A stretch of DNA of 64,000 nt from Kitasatospora aureofaciens (GTDB lineage: Bacteria; Actinomycetota; Actinomycetes; Streptomycetales; Streptomycetaceae). The stretch spans positions 1-64,000 of the forward strand of contig NZ_JAHTKP010000036.1 in the NCBI RefSeq assembly GCF_019192735.1, written 5' to 3'. Both the position numbers and the translations under genes were made by a program. This document shows positions 7,395-15,975 of this stretch, in pieces. The notes under the pieces are model-generated. The model did not search any database, had not been told where the DNA came from, and worked only from the letters and a program-made list of their open reading frames with translations. Position 1 is the first letter of the stretch. Every line of letters starts with the position of its first letter.

Positions 7395-8211
7395 CCAGGC
7401 CCGACTCCCGTGCGGCCAGAGCGAGTTCGGTCCGGTTGCGGACGCCCAGCTTGTGCATGGCGGCCTTCAGGTAGCCCGTCACGGTGTTGCAGGTGAGGCC
7501 GAGCCGGGCGGCGATCTCCGGGTTGGTCCGGCCGGTCGCCGCCCAGCGCAGCACCTCGTGCTCGCGCGGGGTCAACGGCGTTGCGGGAACGGCCTTTCGG
7601 GGCGGCGGGGGTGGCAGGGGTGGCAGGGGCGTCGCGGTCGGCGGCGACTGGGTTGCCGAGCTGCTCCAGGCCGCCGCGCCGGCGAGCGCCCGGGTGGCCG
7701 CCGCGGCGAGCTTGCCGACCGCCGCGATCCGGACGTCCCCGAACGGCACGACGGCGCGCAGCGAGGCGTACACCACGCCGTGCACGGTGCCGCCGTGCAG
7801 CAGCGGCACGGTGAGCATCGCGTACAGGTCCTCGGCGGTGACGGCCGCGTCGTAGTGGTGCGAAATGGTCGTCGCCGCACGGTAGTCGGGCACCCAGGTG
7901 GGCGCGCGTTCGGCGAGCGCCCGACCGCCGAGGCCGAGGCCGGCCGGGACGGGGAGGTCGTGCAGCAGGTCCGCGCGGGTGCCGGCCCAGTGGCGCAGCA
8001 CCATGCCCTCGGCGCGCTTGCGGCCCCCGGACCCGGGCAGTTCCTCCGGCACGCCGACCAGGCCGACGTCGGCGCCACAGTCGGCCACCACCCGGCGGGC
8101 GAGGTCGCCGAGCACGGCGTCCCGGACCAGCTCGGCGGCGCGCACGGCGACGTTGGGATCGTCCGGGACGTCGGGGTGCGCAGGGGGAACGGGGTCCGCG
8201 GCCCTTGTCAT
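7387..8211 (-). CDS. GAF-domain LuxR-type transcriptional regulator
   Basis: A 274-residue protein. Residues about 25-180 form a GAF-like sensor (LARRVVADCGADVGLVG, ...LGLGGRALAERAPTWVPDY..., VPLLHGGTVHGVVYASLR). After a proline-rich linker (PPLPPPPPRK) comes the LuxR helix-turn-helix, LTPREHEVLRWAATGRTNPEIAARLGL then NTVTGYLKAAMHKLGVRNR. Such proteins bind a small ligand in the GAF fold and act on promoters nearby. It converges with the acyl-CoA synthetase and is divergent from the TIGR03084 gene, with an array of GTTCGARACC repeats between the two starts that is a likely binding region. Confidence 0.9.
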   Translation of the reverse strand: MTRAADPVPPAHPDVPDDPNVAVRAAELVRDAVLGDLARRVVADCGADVGLVGVPEELPGSGGRKRAEGMVLRHWAGTRADLLHDLPVPAGLGLGGRALAERAPTWVPDYRAATTISHHYDAAVTAEDLYAMLTVPLLHGGTVHGVVYASLRAVVPFGDVRIAAVGKLAAAATRALAGAAAWSSSATQSPPTATPLPPLPPPPPRKAVPATPLTPREHEVLRWAATGRTNPEIAARLGLTCNTVTGYLKAAMHKLGVRNRTELALAARESGLVS

Positions 8212-8339
8212 CGCGCGATTGTCACATGCGGTGCGGCCGGTGGCGAGAGTCCTGACGTGCGTGTTTCGTGGAACCGCGGGCGCGGCGGCCGGGCGCGGCA
8301 TAGGGTGCGGCCCGGGATTACCGGCGGGTAACAGGTCCG

Positions 8340-8417
8340 GTTCGAGACCAATCGAGACCAATCGAGACCGTTCGAAACCGACCAGATCGTTCGAAACCGA
8401 CGAGACCGTTCGAGACA
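8340..8417. promoter_or_regulatory. Array of six GTTCGARACC-like direct repeats
   Basis: Decamers resembling GTTCGARACC begin at 8340, 8350, 8360, 8370, 8389 and 8408: the first four are spaced by 10 bases (about one helical turn) and the last two by 19. The second and third read AATCGAGACC. The array ends 10 bases before the ATG of the TIGR03084 gene, so it may block or help initiation there. The divergent GAF-LuxR protein is the obvious candidate binder (inference). Confidence 0.65.
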
Positions 8418-8427
8418 AGGGGAAGCG

Positions 8428-9255
8428 ATGCCGACGAACCCGAACGCCCCGGAGGACGTCCTGCGCGGCCTGCTGGCCGACCTGCGGGCGGAGAGCGCCG
8501 TCCTGGACGCCCTGGTGGCCGAGTTGCCCGCGGCGGAGTGGGCCCGCCCGACGCCCGCCGAGGGCTGGACGATCGCGCACCAGATCGCCCACCTGGCCTG
8601 GACCGACGACTGGACCAACTGCTCCGCCCGGGACGGGGATGCCTTCACCGCGGCCATCGGCAGCCACTTCGGCTCCCTCCTCGCGGCCGGCCGGGACCCG
8701 GTCGAGGAGGGGGCGGCGGAGGGCTCGACCGAAGAGCCCCACGCCCTCCTCGCCCGCTGGCGAGCCGGCCGGGAAGACGTCCAGGCCGCGCTGGCCGCCG
8801 CCCCGGCCGACGTCCGACTGCCGTGGTTCGGCCCGCCGATGAAGCCCACCTCGATGGTCACCGCCCGGCTGATGGAGACCTGGGCGCACGGCCAGGACGT
8901 CGCCGACGCGCTCGGGGTGACCCGGGAGCCGTCCGCCCGGCTGCGGCACATCGCCCACCTGGGGCTGCGCACCCTCGGCTTCGCCTTCACCCTGCACGGA
9001 CGCCCCGCCCCGCAGGACCCCATCCGCCTCGAACTCACCGCCCCCGACGGTACCTTGTGGGCTCTCGGACCGGCCGGGGCGGCCGACCTGGTGAGCGGCC
9101 CGGCGCTGGACTTCTGCCTGCTGGTCACCCAGCGCCGCCACCCGGACGACCTCGCCCTCACCGCCACCGGCCCCACCGCGACCGCGTGGCTGCCCATCGC
9201 CCAGGTCTTCGCAGGCGCACCCGGCAAGGGGCGGCAGGCGGGCTCCGGTTCGTGA
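8428..9255 (+). CDS. TIGR03084-family metal-binding protein (DinB/MDMPI fold)
   Basis: A 275-residue protein. It begins with the DinB/mycothiol-maleylpyruvate-isomerase-like four-helix bundle: LLADLRAESAVLDALVAELP, then the metal-ligand segment GWTIAHQIAHLAWTDDW, and further on TARLMETWAHGQDVADALG, which supplies the third histidine. The C-terminal part with LTAPDGTLWALGP matches the small lid domain of the TIGR03084 group. The biochemical role of this group is unknown; mycothiol-dependent chemistry is a possibility from the fold. ATG 8428 follows AGGGGAAG. Its neighbours, an acyl-CoA synthetase and a GAF-LuxR regulator, suggest a small acyl-CoA-related locus. Confidence 0.88.
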   Translation: MPTNPNAPEDVLRGLLADLRAESAVLDALVAELPAAEWARPTPAEGWTIAHQIAHLAWTDDWTNCSARDGDAFTAAIGSHFGSLLAAGRDPVEEGAAEGSTEEPHALLARWRAGREDVQAALAAAPADVRLPWFGPPMKPTSMVTARLMETWAHGQDVADALGVTREPSARLRHIAHLGLRTLGFAFTLHGRPAPQDPIRLELTAPDGTLWALGPAGAADLVSGPALDFCLLVTQRRHPDDLALTATGPTATAWLPIAQVFAGAPGKGRQAGSGS

Positions 9256-9275
9256 GCCCGCTAGCTAGCGGGCTC
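9254..9275. terminator. Perfect 22-base palindrome at the TIGR03084 stop codon
   Basis: Arms GAGCCCGCTAG (9254-9264) and CTAGCGGGCTC (9265-9275) are fully complementary and overlap the TGA stop of the preceding gene. It could act as a terminator for either of the two convergent genes, though no T-run follows. Confidence 0.5.
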
Positions 9276-9368
9276 AGCGGGCGGGGGCCTCAGTGGGCGG
9301 GGCCTCAGCGGGCGGGGGCCTCAGCGGGCGGGGGCCTCAGCGGGCGGGGCCTCAGCGGGCGGGGGCCT
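9274..9368. repeat. Six tandem copies of a 16-17-base GC repeat
   Basis: The unit TCAGCGGGCGGGGGCC is repeated about six times with 16- and 17-base versions. The last copy contains the stop and last codons of the minus-strand lipoprotein gene. It fills the space between two convergent genes. Confidence 0.8.
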
Positions 9369-9996
9369 TCGTCCAGGCGCTGATGCCGAGCTTGCCGGTG
9401 GTGCCGAGGTCGAGGTCGGCGGGGACGGTGACGGTGGGGCGGCCGGGCTGGGGGGCGATGTCGAGGTAGCGGCCGTCGGCTTTCTCGCCCGCCGTCACGG
9501 TGTTGCGCCACAGCAGCTTGAACTCGGCGGCCTCCTGCGGCTGGAGCGTCATCGGCGCGGGCGCGGCGTCGAAGCCCTCGACGGTCGCGATGCCCGCCGA
9601 GCCGTGCCGGACGCCGATGTCGAGCGGGGCGCGTTCGGCGCTGAGGACTCGCACGCCCGGGTGGCCGTTCAGGGTGTACGGACGGGTGCCGCAGTTGGTG
9701 AGTCGGACGGTCATCGCCCGCAGGCCCATCGCGGCGTCCGCCTCCCCGGCGGCCAGCGAGACGCCGCCCGCGGAACAGCCGGGCGTGGGGGTGGGCGTGG
9801 CAGTGGGGGTCGGCGCGCCGGGCTGCGGCGAGGCGGTGGGCGCCGGGCCGCCGCCCGCGGCCGTCACGTGCGTGCTGCCGCAGCCGGTCAGGAGCACGGC
9901 CGCCGCCAGCGGGACCAGCAGCGGAACCACCTGGCGGAGCGCGCGTATCCGGCGGGTTCCGTGCGGCGGCGGCGTTGCGTTCATGGGGTTGATCAT
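9352..9996 (-). CDS. DUF4232 lipoprotein
   Basis: A 214-residue exported lipoprotein. The N-terminus has basic residues, a hydrophobic stretch VVPLLVPLAAAVLL and a lipobox LLTGCG with Cys39 as the lipidated residue. A Pro/Thr/Ala linker follows (about 48-75), then the DUF4232 domain with CSAGGVSLAAGEADAAMGL, LTNCGTRPYTLNGHPGV and a closing KLGISAW strand; two cysteines probably form a disulfide. Function of DUF4232 is not known. The ATG at 9996 is preferred over 9984 as GAGAG lies upstream. The stop codon is inside the tandem repeat that follows the gene, so the reading end may vary among strains. Confidence 0.85.
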   Translation of the reverse strand: MINPMNATPPPHGTRRIRALRQVVPLLVPLAAAVLLTGCGSTHVTAAGGGPAPTASPQPGAPTPTATPTPTPGCSAGGVSLAAGEADAAMGLRAMTVRLTNCGTRPYTLNGHPGVRVLSAERAPLDIGVRHGSAGIATVEGFDAAPAPMTLQPQEAAEFKLLWRNTVTAGEKADGRYLDIAPQPGRPTVTVPADLDLGTTGKLGISAWTKAPAR

Positions 9997-10016
9997 TACA
10001 CGAACTCTCGGCCCCG

Positions 10017-13000
10017 TCAGAGCCCGATCCGGAGCGGGGTCAGCCGGGTGGCGATCAGATTGGTGGCGCCGCGGTCGCGTTCGATGTGGCCGTGGACGAG
10101 CAGGCCGGCCCGGTCGAGGGCGGTGCGGCGCTGGGACTCCCAGACCGGCCGGTTGCAGATCACGTTGATCAGGCCGGTCTCGTCCTCCAGGCTGAGGAAC
10201 AGCACCCCGCCGGCCGTCGGCGGCCGCTGCCGGTGGGTGACCAGGCCGCCGACCACCACCGCCGTTCCCGGTGGGACGTCCGGGAGTTGGGCGGCGGAGA
10301 ACGCGCCGCCGCGTTCCAGGTGGGCGCGCAGGTGCTGGAGCGGGTGGCTGGTGGCGGAGGTGCCGGTGGCCCACAGGTCGGCGATGGTCTCCTCGACCGG
10401 GCTCATGCCGGGCAGTGGCGGCGCCTCGGTGCCGGGCGTGGTGCCCGGGATCAGATCCGCCGAGATCCCAGCGAACGCTCCCGCTGACCACAGAGCTTGA
10501 CGTCTCGTCAGACCGAAGCAGTCGAACGCTCCGGCCGTCGCCAATGCCTCCAACACGGGCGCGGGCAGGCCGGTCCGGCGGGCGAAGTCCTCCAGGTCGG
10601 CGTACGGCTGCCCGGCCGCGATCGCCTCGGCCTGCGGGGTGCCGATGCCACGGACGGCCTCCAGCCCGAGCCGGATCGCCGGCTGCGGGCGGCCCGCGGT
10701 GAGCGGCGGGGTCGGCGTCGGCCCCCGGTACGGCTCCAGAGTGGGCCGCGCCGCACTGGCGTTGACGTCCACCCCGCGCACCCGGACGCCGTGCCGCCGG
10801 GCGTCCGAGACCAGGCTGAGCGGCGAGTAGAAGCCCATCGGCTGGTTGGCCAGCAGGGCACAGGTGAAGGCCGCCGGGAAGTGGTACTTGAGCCAGGCGC
10901 TCGCGTACACGAGGTAGGCGAAGCTGATCGCGTGGCTCTCCGGGAAGCCGTAGTTGGAGAACGCCTCGATCTTGCCGTAGACGTCCTCGGCGACCTCCTC
11001 GGGGATGCCGCGCTCGGCCATCCCGCTCAGCAGCCGCTCGCGCAGCCGGGCGACCCGCTCGTGGGAGCGCTTGGCGCCCATCGCCTGCCGCAGCCGGTCC
11101 GACTCGGCGGGCGTGAACCCGGCGCAGTCGATGGCCAGTTGCATCATCTGCTCCTGGAACAGCGGCACCCCGAGGGTCTTGCCGAGCGCCTTCTCCATCA
11201 ACGGGTGCGGGCAGCCGGCCGGTTCGACACCAGCCCGGCGGCGCAGGTACGGGTGGACGGAGCCGCCCTGGATCGGGCCGGGCCGGATCAGCGCGACCTC
11301 GACCACCAGGTCGTAGAAGTGGTCCGGCTTGAGCCGGGGCAGCGTCGCCATCTGCGCCCGCGACTCGACCTGGAACACGCCGACGGTGTCGGCCCGCCGC
11401 AGCATCGCGTAGACGCCCGCGTCGTCGTCCGGGATGGTCGCCAAGTCGTAGCGCAGACCGTGGTGTTCGTTGATCAGGTCGCAGGTGTCGTGCAGCGCGG
11501 CGAGCATGCCGAGGCCGAGCAGGTCGATCTTCACCAGCCCGGCGCCGGCCGTGGACTCCTTGTCCCACTGCAGGACGGAACGCCCCGGCATCCGGGCCCA
11601 CTCGGTCGGGCAGATCTCGCCGATCGGCTCCCTGGTGAGCACCATGCCGCCCGAGTGGATGCCCAAGTGGCGTGGCAGGCCGTGCAGTTGGGTGGCAAGC
11701 GAGAGCACGTCGGCGGGGATGACGGCATCCGCGCCGGGCGCCGAGCGGAAGTCGGTCTGCCGGCTGAACGCGTCCACCTGCCCCTGCGGGTAGCCGAGCA
11801 CCCGGGCGGCGTCACGGATCGCCAGCCGGGGCCGGTAGGTGATCACGTTGGCCACCTGGGCGGCGTGCTCACGGCCGTAGCGGCGGTAGACGTACTGGAT
11901 GACCTCCTCGCGGCGGCGGTTCTCGATGTCCAGGTCGATGTCGGGCGGCCCGTCCCGGGCGGTGGAGAGGAAGCGCTCGAAGAGCAGCTTGTAGTGGATC
12001 GGGTCGACCGCGGTGATCCCGAGGGCGAAGCAGACCGCCGAGTTGGCGGCCGAACCGCGGCCCTGGCACCAGATGTCCTCGCGCCGGCAGAAGTCGACGA
12101 TGTCGTGCACGATCAGGAAGTAGCCGGCCAGGTCGAGGTCCTCGATGACGTCCAGCTCCCGGGCCAGTTGGCGCCGGGCGGCCGCGTTGCCGGGCCCGAA
12201 CCGGGCCGGGCCGCCGGCCGCGACCAGGGCGCGCAGGTGGCTGATCTCGGTCTCGCCCTCCGGGACAGGGAAGCCGGGCAGCTCCGGATCCAGCTTGGCG
12301 AAGTCGAAGGCGCAGGCCCGGCCGAGCTCGGCGGTGGCCCGCTGCACGCCCGGGAAGCGGGCCAGCCGGCCGGCCATCTCGCGGCCCGAGCGCAGGTGCG
12401 CGGTGCCGGCCGCCTGCGTCCAGCCGGCCGCGTCCTGGAGGGTGCGGCGCTCGTGCAGCGCGGCGAGGCTCTGCGCGAGGCGGCCCTGGGCCGGGCCGGC
12501 GTGGTGGGCGTTGGTGGAGGCGACGACGGGCAGGCGCAGGCGGGCGGCGAGCGCCGCGAGGGCGTCGTTGCGCCGGTCGTCGCCGGGGAGCCACTGGTCG
12601 ATCAGCTCGACGTGGACGTTCTCGCGGCCGAACAGCTCGGCGAGGGTGCGGAGTTGGTGCTCGGGGTTGTTGATGGTGTTTGGGGCTGTGGGGGCGCGGC
12701 GGTTCGGGGCGGCGGGGACGTGGCGGTTGAGGGCAGCGGGGGTGCGGCTGTTCGGGGCGGCGGGGGTACGGCCGTTGAGGACAGCGGGGACGTGGCTGTT
12801 CAGGGCGGCGGGGACGCGGCCGAGGCGGCAGCCGGTGAGCACCGCCCAGTGGCCGCCGTGCGCCGCGGCCAGCGCCTCGACGTCGTACGCCGGGCGGCCC
12901 TTCGCGCCACCGGCCAGCTGGGCGGCGGCGATTGCGGCGGAGAGACGGCGGTAGCCGGCGGGGTCGCGGGCGAGGATCAGCAAGTGTTCGACGTTGCCGC

Positions 13001-13394
13001 TGTCCGGCGAGTGACGGATCGTCAGTTCGGCGCCGAACGCGGTGTCGACGCCCGTCCCCCGGGCCGCCTCGGCGAGCCGGACCGCGCCGTAGAGGCCGTC
13101 GTGGTCGGTGATCGCCAGCGTCTCCACGCCCAGCCGGGCCGCCTCGGCGACCAGGTCCTCCGGGTCGCTGGCGCCGTCCAGGAAGCTGAACGCGGAGTGG
13201 ACGTGCAACTCGGCCCAGGGTTCGCTGCCTTTCTCGGGGGTGGCGGGGCGCGGGGCGTCCTTGTCCCGGGCGGGGCGTGGGGCGTTCCCGTCCCGGGCGG
13301 GGCGGTGGAGCGGTACGACGGCGCCCGGGGCGGCGCCGGTCAGACGGCGGTGCAGCTCGCTCCAGGGGAGGGTGGGGTGGCTGGTGAAGCCCAT
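10017..13394 (-). CDS. dnaE2: Error-prone DNA polymerase DnaE2 (ImuC), mutasome subunit
   Basis: A 1125-residue C-family polymerase alpha subunit. The PHP domain starts near residue 55 (ELHVHSAFSFLDGAS, LAITDHDGLYG), the palm carries QGRGSAANSAVCFALGIT and the catalytic acidic motif PPDIDLDIE, and the C-terminal OB region reads GLVTHRQRPPTAGGVLFLSLEDETG. This length and the position downstream of imuA-imuB identify DnaE2 rather than replicative DnaE1. It carries out translesion synthesis and induced mutagenesis in the SOS response. The PHP domain contains an unusual in-frame 27-base tandem repeat (residues about 193-235). It is 81 bases downstream of imuB and expected to be transcribed from the LexA-controlled promoter near 15950. 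Confidence 0.95.
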   Translation of the reverse strand: MGFTSHPTLPWSELHRRLTGAAPGAVVPLHRPARDGNAPRPARDKDAPRPATPEKGSEPWAELHVHSAFSFLDGASDPEDLVAEAARLGVETLAITDHDGLYGAVRLAEAARGTGVDTAFGAELTIRHSPDSGNVEHLLILARDPAGYRRLSAAIAAAQLAGGAKGRPAYDVEALAAAHGGHWAVLTGCRLGRVPAALNSHVPAVLNGRTPAAPNSRTPAALNRHVPAAPNRRAPTAPNTINNPEHQLRTLAELFGRENVHVELIDQWLPGDDRRNDALAALAARLRLPVVASTNAHHAGPAQGRLAQSLAALHERRTLQDAAGWTQAAGTAHLRSGREMAGRLARFPGVQRATAELGRACAFDFAKLDPELPGFPVPEGETEISHLRALVAAGGPARFGPGNAAARRQLARELDVIEDLDLAGYFLIVHDIVDFCRREDIWCQGRGSAANSAVCFALGITAVDPIHYKLLFERFLSTARDGPPDIDLDIENRRREEVIQYVYRRYGREHAAQVANVITYRPRLAIRDAARVLGYPQGQVDAFSRQTDFRSAPGADAVIPADVLSLATQLHGLPRHLGIHSGGMVLTREPIGEICPTEWARMPGRSVLQWDKESTAGAGLVKIDLLGLGMLAALHDTCDLINEHHGLRYDLATIPDDDAGVYAMLRRADTVGVFQVESRAQMATLPRLKPDHFYDLVVEVALIRPGPIQGGSVHPYLRRRAGVEPAGCPHPLMEKALGKTLGVPLFQEQMMQLAIDCAGFTPAESDRLRQAMGAKRSHERVARLRERLLSGMAERGIPEEVAEDVYGKIEAFSNYGFPESHAISFAYLVYASAWLKYHFPAAFTCALLANQPMGFYSPLSLVSDARRHGVRVRGVDVNASAARPTLEPYRGPTPTPPLTAGRPQPAIRLGLEAVRGIGTPQAEAIAAGQPYADLEDFARRTGLPAPVLEALATAGAFDCFGLTRRQALWSAGAFAGISADLIPGTTPGTEAPPLPGMSPVEETIADLWATGTSATSHPLQHLRAHLERGGAFSAAQLPDVPPGTAVVVGGLVTHRQRPPTAGGVLFLSLEDETGLINVICNRPVWESQRRTALDRAGLLVHGHIERDRGATNLIATRLTPLRIGL
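12690..12815. repeat. 27-base in-frame tandem repeat within dnaE2
   Basis: About five degenerate copies of a 27-base unit encode a P-A-A-x-N-x-(R/H)-x pattern (for example AALNSHVPAVLNGRTPAAPN) in the PHP domain, between the strands GHWAVLTGCRLGR and the helix NPEHQLRTLAELFG. The unit keeps frame. Confidence 0.8.
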
Positions 13395-13475
13395 CGGGGG
13401 TTGCCTTCGTTCTCGTGCTCTTGCTGCTCCCCCCTGGGTGGCCCCGGGCTTGGGCCCCGGTCCTGAGCCTGGCCG

Positions 13476-15170
13476 TCAGTCGTAGCCGGCCTCCAGGTAC
13501 CACGCACCCCCCTCCACCGTGAGCAGCAGCGCCCGGCCGCCGCCCACCGCCACCTGGAACCGCGCCCGGCGGCGGGCGAGCGACTGGTCCCACCAGTACT
13601 CGACCGCCGGCCAGGGCCCGGTCCAGCCCTCCACCCGCTCCTCCCGCCCCCGCACCACGACCAGCGCCGGCCGGGCCGACACCCCCGCCCGGCCGTCCAC
13701 CGTCACCGGCCGCCCGGCCTCGTCCAGCACCCGGACCGGCGCCGGATCCCGCAGCACCACGGTCGGCCACACGTCCCGCAACCGCCCCGGCCAGGGCGCG
13801 TCGGCCGGCGCCGCCGCCTCGTACGGCTCGCCCCACGGCACCCTGACCGCCTGCTCGGCCGGGCCACGCCCGCCGGCCGGCTCGATCCGGCGCAGCCCGG
13901 CATGCCCGAGCACCGCCTGCACCCGGGCCACCGCGCGCTCCACCCGGTCGTCCGCGACCGCCTGTCCCCACAGCGCCAACTGCCGCCCCTCGTCCGGGGA
14001 CAGGCCGTCGGGGGCCAGGCGGAGCAGGGTGAAGCCGGTGTCGGGGGTGTCCTGGGTGTCTTGGCCGTCCTGGGCGACCGTGAACGTGCCCGCGCTCTGC
14101 CAGGCCTGCAGCTGCCAGCGGACCCGCTCGGCCAGCGCCGTCGCCGACAGCCGGCCCTCGTGCCGCCACAGCCGCGACGCCGTCCGCCCGTCCGCGCACG
14201 CCACCTCGACCGCCACCCGCTGGCAGGTCAGCCCTGCCCCGGCCAGCCGCTGATGCAGCCGCTCGGCCAGCGTGCGGGCCACGAACACCAGCGGCTCGGC
14301 CAGCGGCTCCGGCGGGTCGAAGCACTGCTCGACGGCGAGGTCCGGCCCCTCCGCACGCGGCACCAGCGGACGCGGCTGCAACCCGCGGGCCAGCCGGTGC
14401 GCGACCGTCCCGGCAGGGCCGAACCGGTCCGCGACCGCCGCCGGCGGCAACGCGGCGAACGCCCCGACGGTCGGCAGCCCGAGCCGCCCCAGCAACTCCG
14501 CCAACGCCTCGTCCCCCAGCGCGCTCACCGGGTACGGCGCCAGGAACTCCGCCGTCCGCCCGGCGGGCACCAACACCCCGGCCCGCGCAGCCAGCACGGC
14601 GGCGAACAGGCCATCGGCCACGCCGACCTGGGCGTGGGGGGTGGTGGGGGTGGTGGGGGTGGTGGGGGTAGTGGGGGTAGTGGGGGTAGTGGGCAGGGCG
14701 GCTTCGCCGGGCACGGCTGCGGGCACGGCAGCAGCGGGCACCGCGTCCCCGTCCCGGACGGCGTCCGGGATCGGCTCCTGGGCCAGTGCCGTCGCCACTG
14801 CCATCCAAACCTTCGACGCCAGTGCCTCCTCGCCGCCGAAGTAGCGGCCCGGGCCCTTCACCGGGATGGCGCACAGCCCCGGGCGGATCACCTCCACCCT
14901 GGGCGTGAACGCCGCCACCGCCGCGACCACCGGTTCGAACCGGCGCGTCTCCGCCTCCGGGTTCCGGTCGCGCAGCTCCAGCGCCGGGCAGAGCCGCTGG
15001 GCCAGCTTGAGCCGCTGCCCCTGCCGCACCCCGGCCGCACGGGCACCCGCCGAGCAGGCGAGGATTCGCCCACCCTCGGTCACTGCCACCGGGTCGTCGC
15101 CCGTGACCGCCACGACCGGCCAGTCCGGGCACCAGACCACCAGCACACGTGGCGTACCGCCGTCCGCCAT
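13476..15170 (-). CDS. imuB: ImuB, Y-family polymerase-like mutasome adaptor
   Basis: A 564-residue DinB/UmuC-like protein. It opens with RVLVVWCPDWPVVAV, lacking the full set of acidic palm residues expected in an active Y-family polymerase, as is usual for ImuB, which links the sliding clamp and DnaE2 rather than copying DNA. A C-terminal region with RLRDVWPTVVLRDPAPVRVLDEAG and WWDQSLARRRARFQV follows the polymerase-like core. A (TTP)6 tract at residues about 159-178 is encoded by a 9-base repeat. The ATG at 15170 lies one base after the imuA stop (TGACATG), so the two are translationally coupled. Confidence 0.92.
   Translation of the reverse strand: MADGGTPRVLVVWCPDWPVVAVTGDDPVAVTEGGRILACSAGARAAGVRQGQRLKLAQRLCPALELRDRNPEAETRRFEPVVAAVAAFTPRVEVIRPGLCAIPVKGPGRYFGGEEALASKVWMAVATALAQEPIPDAVRDGDAVPAAAVPAAVPGEAALPTTPTTPTTPTTPTTPTTPHAQVGVADGLFAAVLAARAGVLVPAGRTAEFLAPYPVSALGDEALAELLGRLGLPTVGAFAALPPAAVADRFGPAGTVAHRLARGLQPRPLVPRAEGPDLAVEQCFDPPEPLAEPLVFVARTLAERLHQRLAGAGLTCQRVAVEVACADGRTASRLWRHEGRLSATALAERVRWQLQAWQSAGTFTVAQDGQDTQDTPDTGFTLLRLAPDGLSPDEGRQLALWGQAVADDRVERAVARVQAVLGHAGLRRIEPAGGRGPAEQAVRVPWGEPYEAAAPADAPWPGRLRDVWPTVVLRDPAPVRVLDEAGRPVTVDGRAGVSARPALVVVRGREERVEGWTGPWPAVEYWWDQSLARRRARFQVAVGGGRALLLTVEGGAWYLEAGYD
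14638..14694. repeat. Threonine-threonine-proline tract in imuB
   Basis: A 9-base unit (GTGGGGGTG / GTGGGGGTA on the plus strand) repeated about six times encodes TTPTTPTTP. It keeps frame and lies between the palm-like and finger-like parts. Confidence 0.85.
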
Positions 15171-15171
15171 G

Positions 15172-15939
15172 TCACACCACCGCCACCCGCTCGGCGGCCT
15201 CGACCGCCTCCCGCACCGGGCGACCGGCCCGCTGCGTGCGTTCGGACGCACCCGCTTCCCCGGCCGACTCCCCGACCGGGCGCGCCACGCCGCTCTCGTC
15301 CGGGAGCCAGAGCCGGGCCGTCCGGCCGAGGGCCGCCGAGCCTCGGCCCTCGGCCACCACCTCCACCTGCCGTCCGGTGAGCTGCCCGTACCCGTCGCCC
15401 AGCCCGAACCAGCGCCCGGACCGCACGCCCAGCCGCAGCACCGCCCCCGGCCACGGGCCGGCCACCAGCAGCACGCAGCCGCTGCGCCGCAGGACCGCCG
15501 CCAGTCGGGCGGCCAGCTTCGGCGGGACCGGCCCGTCCGGGCGCAGCATGATCAGTTCGACGGCCCCGGCCAGCACCGACACCACCTCGGCCCAGTGCGG
15601 CCCCGGGTCGTCCGCGACCAGCAGTCGCCGCAGGTCCAGCCCGTATCCCTCGGCCGCGGCCAGCCCCAGGTCCGGCAGTCCGACGGCCGCCGCCCAGCCG
15701 CCCTCGGTGTCCTTCACCCCGGCGGCGAGCGCCAGCAGCAGCCCGGTGTCCCCGCCCGCCACCGACACCGCGGTGCCCCGCCGCAGCCCGCCCTCCGGCA
15801 GCACCTCCCGCAGTGCGGGCACCACCGGCAGCAGTCCCCGTCCGGCCGCCGGCACCGTCTCGGGCGCAGCGGTCGTCGCCACCGGTCGGAGCGGCGGACG
15901 CTCGACGGCGGATTCGAAAAAAGGTTCGAAAACAGGCAC
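15172..15939 (-). CDS. imuA: ImuA-type RecA-like mutasome protein
   Basis: About 255 residues in this start choice. The protein has the layout of the actinobacterial ImuA/ImuA': a weakly conserved RecA-like core with LPEGGLRRGTAVSVAGGDTGLLLALAAGV in the P-loop position (no canonical GKT/S), LRRLLVADDPGPHWAEVVSVLAGAVELIMLRPD in the Walker-B-like strand, and a variable C-terminus rich in Glu and Ala. It works with ImuB and DnaE2 in SOS mutagenesis. Longer starts at 15957 and 16002 would put the LexA box inside the gene; GTG 15939 lies seven bases past a -10 element and could be leaderless. The second LexA-like box (15914-15929) would still be within the first codons, so GTG 15882 is another option. 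Confidence 0.8.
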   Translation of the reverse strand: MPVFEPFFESAVERPPLRPVATTAAPETVPAAGRGLLPVVPALREVLPEGGLRRGTAVSVAGGDTGLLLALAAGVKDTEGGWAAAVGLPDLGLAAAEGYGLDLRRLLVADDPGPHWAEVVSVLAGAVELIMLRPDGPVPPKLAARLAAVLRRSGCVLLVAGPWPGAVLRLGVRSGRWFGLGDGYGQLTGRQVEVVAEGRGSAALGRTARLWLPDESGVARPVGESAGEAGASERTQRAGRPVREAVEAAERVAVV

Positions 15940-15975
15940 AGTCCCAGGATCGAACATTCGTTCGCAAAGATTCAA
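15914..15975 (-). promoter_or_regulatory. SOS promoter with two LexA boxes before imuA
   Basis: TCGAACATTCGTTCGC at 15950-15965 matches the actinobacterial LexA site TCGAAC-N4-GTTCGA in all but the last base. A second, TCGAAAAAAGGTTCGA at 15914-15929, has one mismatch. Read on the minus strand, TTGAAT (15975-15970) and GATCCT (15951-15946) form -35 and -10 elements 18 bases apart, with the first LexA box in the spacer. The second box lies just downstream of the presumed start point, where a bound repressor would block elongation. Confidence 0.8.

Noticed and set aside
10497..13466. A 989-residue open frame on the plus strand opposite dnaE2
   Set aside because: It is the mirror of a well-conserved gene. 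Its composition (runs of V, G, R, D, Q) is what antisense of high-GC coding DNA gives, and no family motif is present.
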